From Capillidium heterosporum (taxonomy: Eukaryota > Entomophthoromycota > Entomophthoromycetes > Entomophthorales > Capillidiaceae), in the NCBI GenBank assembly GCA_016630905.1, contig WBMQ01000010.1, forward strand, positions 124,001-188,000: a stretch of DNA of 64,000 nucleotides. Direction: 5' to 3'. The number at the start of each line of letters is the position of its first letter. The first letter of the stretch is position 1. This document shows positions 58,948 through 64,000 of this stretch, piece after piece. Under the pieces are notes generated by a model. It had not been told where the DNA came from, ran no database searches, and worked only from the letters and a program-made list of their open reading frames with translations. The position numbers were made by a program, and so were the translations under genes.

Positions 58948-59229
58948 TTATTTTTTGGGCCTCTGAATATATTTTTAGCATTTATTAAAAGTATACTATC
59001 TATACCTCATTTAAATACTACAAAGCTCTGATAATAAATCTAACTTTATACTACCATCTATAGGAGAAATTAAATTCCGAACCTGCTGATAAAACACATA
59101 CGATAAAGTTCAATTAATTTAATGAATAGTATCCAACTAAAGTATCAAAGATGAAAGAGACGATTTGTATCTTCAAGTTTTTAACACAAGTACCTACAAG
59201 TGCCAAAGTTAAAGTATCCTTATTCCAAT
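58948..59229. other. Intergenic
   Basis: Short 3' flank of the ABC transporter and tRNA terminator region; a T-run follows the tRNA (attattttttg). Confidence 0.5.
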
Positions 59230-62200
59230 TTACCTCCTTTCCTTGACCTTGAAGTGCAAGGCCAGGTATCCAAAGACAAGCAAAGCAACCGTGATGGACC
59301 CCAGTTTGATAACATCTGGCCAGTAGGCAGCAGCATCAAAGCCAAAGGTTGAGATGATAGTGGCGGCAGGGATGTCGATCTCCAACCCAAACTTACGGTC
59401 CTTCAATTGCATGAAGCGCATCTCGTTGACAAGGAGGGCTTCCAAAGCGGGATGGAAGATGGAAAATTGGTGCAGGTAGCGTAGGTAACTGGGCAACGTA
59501 GCTGGGTTGAGGAAGAGACCTGAGAACAGCATGGACGCTAGGATGGTGAGGCTGGCCACTAAATTGGCCAAAGGTAGGTTGGCGATCAAAATACCTAGAC
59601 ACAAACACAAACTAGCTGAGGCCAGATTGAAAAGTACAAGTACGAGGAGGAACTTGAGGAAGTTTTCCAACGTCGGGTTGAGGCCGACCATCGGGTATAG
59701 TATGACAGCCATAATCAAAGGTGGTACCAAACGCAGCGGTAACGTGTCGAAGAGGACTTTAGCTAGATAGTAGGTAATGGGGTGGTAGTAGCCGTTGGCA
59801 CGTTCCCGCATGAACAGTAGCCTTTCCGGTTGGAACACCTGTAACGAGGTCAGGCAGCTGAAACCAAACAACGCACACATAAAGAAGAACAGACCCATTC
59901 GGTTCTGGAATCCCGGGATATCATCGGTAATCTGGTAGTAAAGCAGGCCGCAGAGAACTACGAAATAAGTCAATGTGAATATAAACATGCAAATTACCAG
60001 CCAGTACAATGGCCATGCCGTAGTTAGCTAACATTAGCAGTGGGTCGCGGGTCAGGTTGATTAGGGAACGCTTGGCCAGTATAGTAAATTGAGTTAGTGG
60101 AGTGGGCTTACGGAATCCTTTGACGGGGCGACTAGCTGCCGATCGTAATGAGACAGTATCGGAGTTGGGGTCGTCAGTGACATACATTTCTCCTTCACTA
60201 GTAGACAAAGCAATTAATACTAAAAACTCAAAAGGGTATACCTGGCAGCAACGAGTTCATCATGTAGATCCTGATAGATTGGAGACTGCTTGAAACCTAA
60301 TACCAGTGAGGCCACCAAAGTACGGATGCCACCTTCAGAAAGGTAGCTGGCACCATCACGTCCAGGTTCGACTGACGGAATCTCACCAATGTTATCATCC
60401 AACAGTGGCGTCTCAGAATCATCTACTTCTACGTCGTCATCGTCCAGTTTAGGCTCCTCCTGAGTCAAATCGACAGCGTAGTCGGCGATGTTGTAGCCAG
60501 GTGGGCAGTGGTAGCCTAAGCTGGAAAAATGACGGCTAGCATCGATCGTAGGACCGGAGTAGATGACGTAGCCATCCGAAAGGAGGAGTAGGCTGTCCAG
60601 CATGTTGAATATGTTGGAGCGGGGTTGGTGGATCGTCAACACCAGTGTTCGTTTGTAGCGCTTGGCTAGATGAGACAAGCAGGTAACGACGTTGAGGGCA
60701 TTGTAGGCGTCCAAGCCCGATGTCGGTTCATCCAAGAACAAGATGCTAGGGGAGGTCACCATCTCGCAGGCAATGGATACGCGTCGCTTCTCACCCCCAG
60801 AGATACCGCGTTTGGAGGCGGAACCGATGCGACGATCCTTAATTCCCAAAATTCCCAGCTCACGCAAACACTCGATAACTCGAATACGTTTGGCAAAGTC
60901 GGGCATCGACCGGGGCAGACGTAGCATTGCAGAGTTCAGTACTGTTTCATATACGGTCAGTGTCGGCATCAATGTGTCCTCCTGGTCGACATAACCTACG
61001 ACCCTCCTAAATCTCCTATTACTGATCACTTCACCATTGACTAATATACGTCCACTAACTGTACCACGCTTATTCCTGCGAGCTAATATATCCAGACAAG
61101 AAGTTTTACCGGCACCTGAAGCTCCCATGATAGCTAGCAGTTGGCCGGGACGTGCGATACCTTGCAGGTTTGTCAGAACGGCCTGGTCCCCAATACGGTA
61201 CCCAATATCTTGGAAAGTCAAGGTGGCTGGGACATGGTCCTGCATTAATTTACCATCGCTCTCGTCATCCCAATCTATGGGCATATATCCATTTCCGGTA
61301 AGATCTAATGGTTTGGGTTTGCGGCGTAGGATACAGAAAAGTAGGATGAATATGAGCGATATCAATGTGCTGGCACCGACAAGTAGTTGGAACATTGGCG
61401 GTTTAGGCTTCACTGGACGCTACAAAGAAACAAATTTAAAACATATTACTAGTAGATTTGTACCTCAAAACCAGGGACCAAGGAATAATGCATGCACTCA
61501 CCCGATCTGCAACTCAATTCTATGGAGCTGTCCCCAAATACACTTAAAATTAAGTTGTTCATAGGCCGGTTCTAACAATAAGCAATATGTCAAAACTAAA
61601 GCAAACTAAGAAGTATACCTTCGAATTTGCAGTTCTTATCTTTATCACAGGTGAATGTGCCCGGGCCTTTGATCTCTTCATCCAAAAAGTCGCCGATATC
61701 TATACTGTTGTTCTCACCGCACAAAAATCTATCTTTGAGGCACTGGCACCTTATTTTTTCGCAGCGCTGTACGATTTTACTATCTTTACTCATGCTCATT
61801 TCAGCGAACTTGCATTGGTCGAGTTGACATCCAAAAGACTGCTTGTTGCCAACCCAGAACTGCAAATTACAACTAGTTGTGTTGCGGTCACAGCTAAAGG
61901 TGACCTGAGCTGGTCTATCGGGTAACATAGCAACTATTTTCTTATTAGTAACTTTGCACATCTGGTAGTTGTTGCTGACGACTATACCACCCTTGTAGCA
62001 GGTAGCGTTACTGGCCAATGCAGGTGGGAGGAACGGAGCACATGCTTCATTAGTCTCACATAGGTTGCAGTTGAGACCGGACCAACCCGGCTTGCAGCTA
62101 CAGCTCTCGTTTGGTGGGGCTGGTGCTCTCTCATTGTTGTTGTCGGATAGTGCACCACACAGTGGTTTGGTGCAGTCGTCACCGCCGAACCCTACTGGAC

Positions 62201-62390
62201 ACTGACATCGTCCGTCATGTTGATTGCAAATGCCGAAGTTGAAGCATTTGTAAACTGGTAGTTGGCAGTTGAAACAGGGTGGGCAGGTAGGTTGAGCGTC
62301 CAAGATGTTGAGGCTGGGTGATGGTGTATGCGCTAAAACTGATGTTGCGAGCAGTAGCAGTAACTGCATTATATGTAACCTCAGTATCAT
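59230..62390 (-). CDS. ADP1: ABCG transporter with EGF-like ectodomain (ADP1-like), one apparent frame change
   Basis: Half-size ABCG exporter, substrate unknown, related to yeast Adp1. Exons 62390-61619, 61571-61464, 61419-60242, 60197-59998, 59957-59230; introns 40-47 nt; 987 residues from the second Met. Signal peptide MQLLLLLATSVLA; EGF-like Cys clusters (CFNFGICNQHDGRCQC and SCSCKPGWSGLNCNLC); membrane segment LLVGASTLISLIFILLFCIL; nucleotide-binding domain with Walker A IMGASGAGKTSCLD, Q-loop VGYVDQED, signature ISGGEKRRVSIA, Walker B ILFLDEPTSGLDA and H-loop LTIHQPRSNIF; then six TM segments (MAIVLA, MGLFFFMCALFGFSCLTSLQ, FLLVLVLFNLASASLCL, SLTILASMLFSGLFL). A change of one base is needed near 61563, after which FGDSSIELSCRSGECMHYSL fits the family. 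Ectodomain linked to cytosolic ATPase in reverse order is normal for ABCG. Confidence 0.9.
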
Positions 62391-63885
62391 CGTTAGTCGT
62401 ACTATAGTTGGACTTTAAGTGTACTTGCAACTTGGAATTTTCTTATTGAAAGTGACTAAGTTTGCCAATCCATTTCAAGATGAGCTACATCCACCTCCCT
62501 AATTGGATCCTAGGTCAGTTTTTTACGAAACAAATCCGTGACTATTGGTCTTATTAGTTACTTTTGGACTCGTACCTAAATATTGATTGATTCTGGACCT
62601 ATCATTGGTGGAAGATGAAGGTTTAAGCGATATTTTACTAATGATCGAAGTGGTGGATTTCTTGTTTATTCTTCCAGATCAAACTCTGGCAAAGGTATTG
62701 CCGAATGTTTACTTATGCTTAGTACATTGACATACCTAACCTCAAAGGCTATAAAATGGTCTGATATGTTTAGTAGAGGCTTTCATGAAGCATCTGTGGA
62801 TTAATGGAATAGAACGTTAGTTTCCTGGTTGACAATTGCACTTATATATGCCGGAGAAATAGATATAGAAAAATCCAGTCACAAACACCACTATACTGTT
62901 GAATATATATGGCAATTATAAATCAAACGGAATAGGAAATTATTATAAATTTTAATAATAGTGTTGCATTTTCTTAGTAATTATACATCACTCAACGAAA
63001 TGAATTTCAATACTTTCGAGTGTTATATAAACTCACATTTCAAAAAATTTCATAGCTATTGTCTCGTAAAAACGTTTGTGCATTTTATCGTACATACCAA
63101 GTAGCATAATAAAACTGTACAAATATTTGATCAATATCTACCCAAATCAGTAAACAAAACTTGGAGTTTGAAGATATCAAAGTTTGAAAGTTGTGCTAAA
63201 TTGATTGTAGATGATCTTTTCATTAAGGATGAAAAGGTCAAAGTTTAAAAGCAAAGGAGAGCTAGCCCCAAATCTACAACAAAAAGATCTAGGACGACAG
63301 TGCCCTGAGTAAATGCACCTCCCTTTTACGGCTTATATTACATATTAGATCACAGCATACACATTAAACGCATTCATTTAATTCCATACGAGCCAAGAAC
63401 TCAACAAAGCTGGATCCTCCAATTTGATTAAATGAACCCCTACTACCTTCTATAGGGTACGATTAAGGATTTCATAGAGCAACTTATTCTAGTTCCTTCG
63501 TACATGTAGTGGCATAAAAGCCAGTAAAATTTTACTACTACTAAAAGTTCTCACTACACCTCCGTTTTAATAGATGTGATAGGGGTAAAAGTTGCTTGGA
63601 AGGGAAAGTAGCTGTGGAGTTGGAAAAGGGATGGAGACCACCATCAAATAGCGAAAGCTATCGATTTCAAAGGTAAACGATGGAGATATGTGAAGTATGA
63701 TGTGTGTCAAGCTTTGCAAGACAAATTAATAATTGGCGTCAGTATATAAAAAATAAAAGCCAATTAACGACAATTCAACATGACAATGTGCGTGGTGGAG
63801 TAAACGGTAAGGTAGGTGGGGACCGATGATTTTTATAGAAAAAGGAGCCTACCAAAAAGTATACATAGAAAAGGCAAAAGAATAG
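62391..63885. other. Intergenic, no confident gene
   Basis: A run of about 58 codons on the plus strand around 62620-62803 (with YFTNDRSGGFLVYSS, AECLLMLSTLTYLTS) is open but preceded and followed by stops and has no recognised motif; it may be a relic. A purine-rich strand occurs around 63590-63680. Nothing else seen. Confidence 0.5.
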
Positions 63886-63998
63886 TATATAAAGGGAACG
63901 ATACTCTCCAAACAAAGCTAACAAAAACTTGATTTTATTAAGTGCTAGTCACCTAAAGAACAGGAATATTTAATTAATAAACCATTTAATACACCATG
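63886..63998 (+). promoter_or_regulatory. TATA box and possible start codon at window edge
   Basis: tatataaa at 63886-63893 is followed 103 bases later by acaccATG (63996-63998), two bases before the window ends. It looks like the start of the next gene, which cannot be read here. Confidence 0.4.
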
Positions 63999-64000
63999 TA

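Noticed and set aside
1-64000. Transposons, CRISPR arrays, operons, ribosome binding sites
   Set aside because: No transposase, reverse transcriptase, terminal repeats or CRISPR-type array recognised; the window is eukaryotic so bacterial signals do not apply.

Overview
The window looks like nuclear DNA from an early-diverging fungus. It is AT-rich and eukaryotic, with many very short spliceosomal introns (mostly 33-58 nt, GTAAGT-like donors, TAG acceptors). It carries fungal markers: a velvet-domain gene, a PEX14, an ERG8-type phosphomevalonate kinase, an ADP1-like EGF/ABCG transporter, an HSF, and a small family of intron-bearing Zn(II)2Cys6 regulators. F-box/LRR genes with decayed tandem copies, PCYOX-type lyase, AMMECR1 and TALE homeobox genes fit a Zoopagomycota or Entomophthoromycotina-like fungus (Conidiobolus-like), but that placement is inference. 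A tRNA-Leu(CAG) argues for the standard meaning of CUG.

Layout. 0-6.4 kb is gene-poor: a TALE homeobox gene sits between two inverted, decayed copies of one unknown (possibly arrestin-like) gene. 6.4-12.2 kb holds a GH18 chitinase, a ubiquitin-like/eS31 fusion, FEN1 and tubulin cofactor B. 12.7-14.9 kb holds a calmodulin-like pseudogene facing an intact SPRY/PY-motif membrane protein. 15.8-21.4 kb holds a Zn2Cys6 regulator, palmitoyl-protein thioesterase and polyprenol reductase. 21.9-27.3 kb holds an SR splicing factor, a velvet protein and a heat-shock factor. 28-31 kb has an F-box pseudogene and its intact paralogue. 31.6-37.7 kb has a prenylcysteine oxidase and two divergent Zn2Cys6 regulators. 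38-47.7 kb has symplekin/PTA1, a CaM kinase, AMMECR1 and PEX14. 48.3-53.3 kb has a large R3H-like repeat protein, a SPRY pseudogene and an intact calmodulin-like gene. 54.9-62.4 kb has a type II adhesin-like surface protein, ERG8, tRNA-Leu and the ABCG transporter. The last 1.5 kb is empty apart from a promoter and possible start codon at the edge.

Most striking structure: the calmodulin-pseudogene/SPRY-gene pair (12.7-14.9 kb) and the SPRY-pseudogene/calmodulin-gene pair (51.1-53.3 kb) are inverted copies of one duplicated block in which each copy lost the opposite gene. Other notable points are a eS31 gene whose ubiquitin moiety is strongly diverged and lacks K48 and K63, exons of 8 and 11 nt in the CaM kinase, a possible 26-nt intron, and a four-fold R3H-like repeat protein.

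About ten otherwise well-conserved genes need one or two single-base frame changes to read through. Because conserved sequence continues on both sides, I treat these as probable consensus errors or very recent lesions, not as old pseudogenes. Exon coordinates come from reading splice sites by eye and checking phase.
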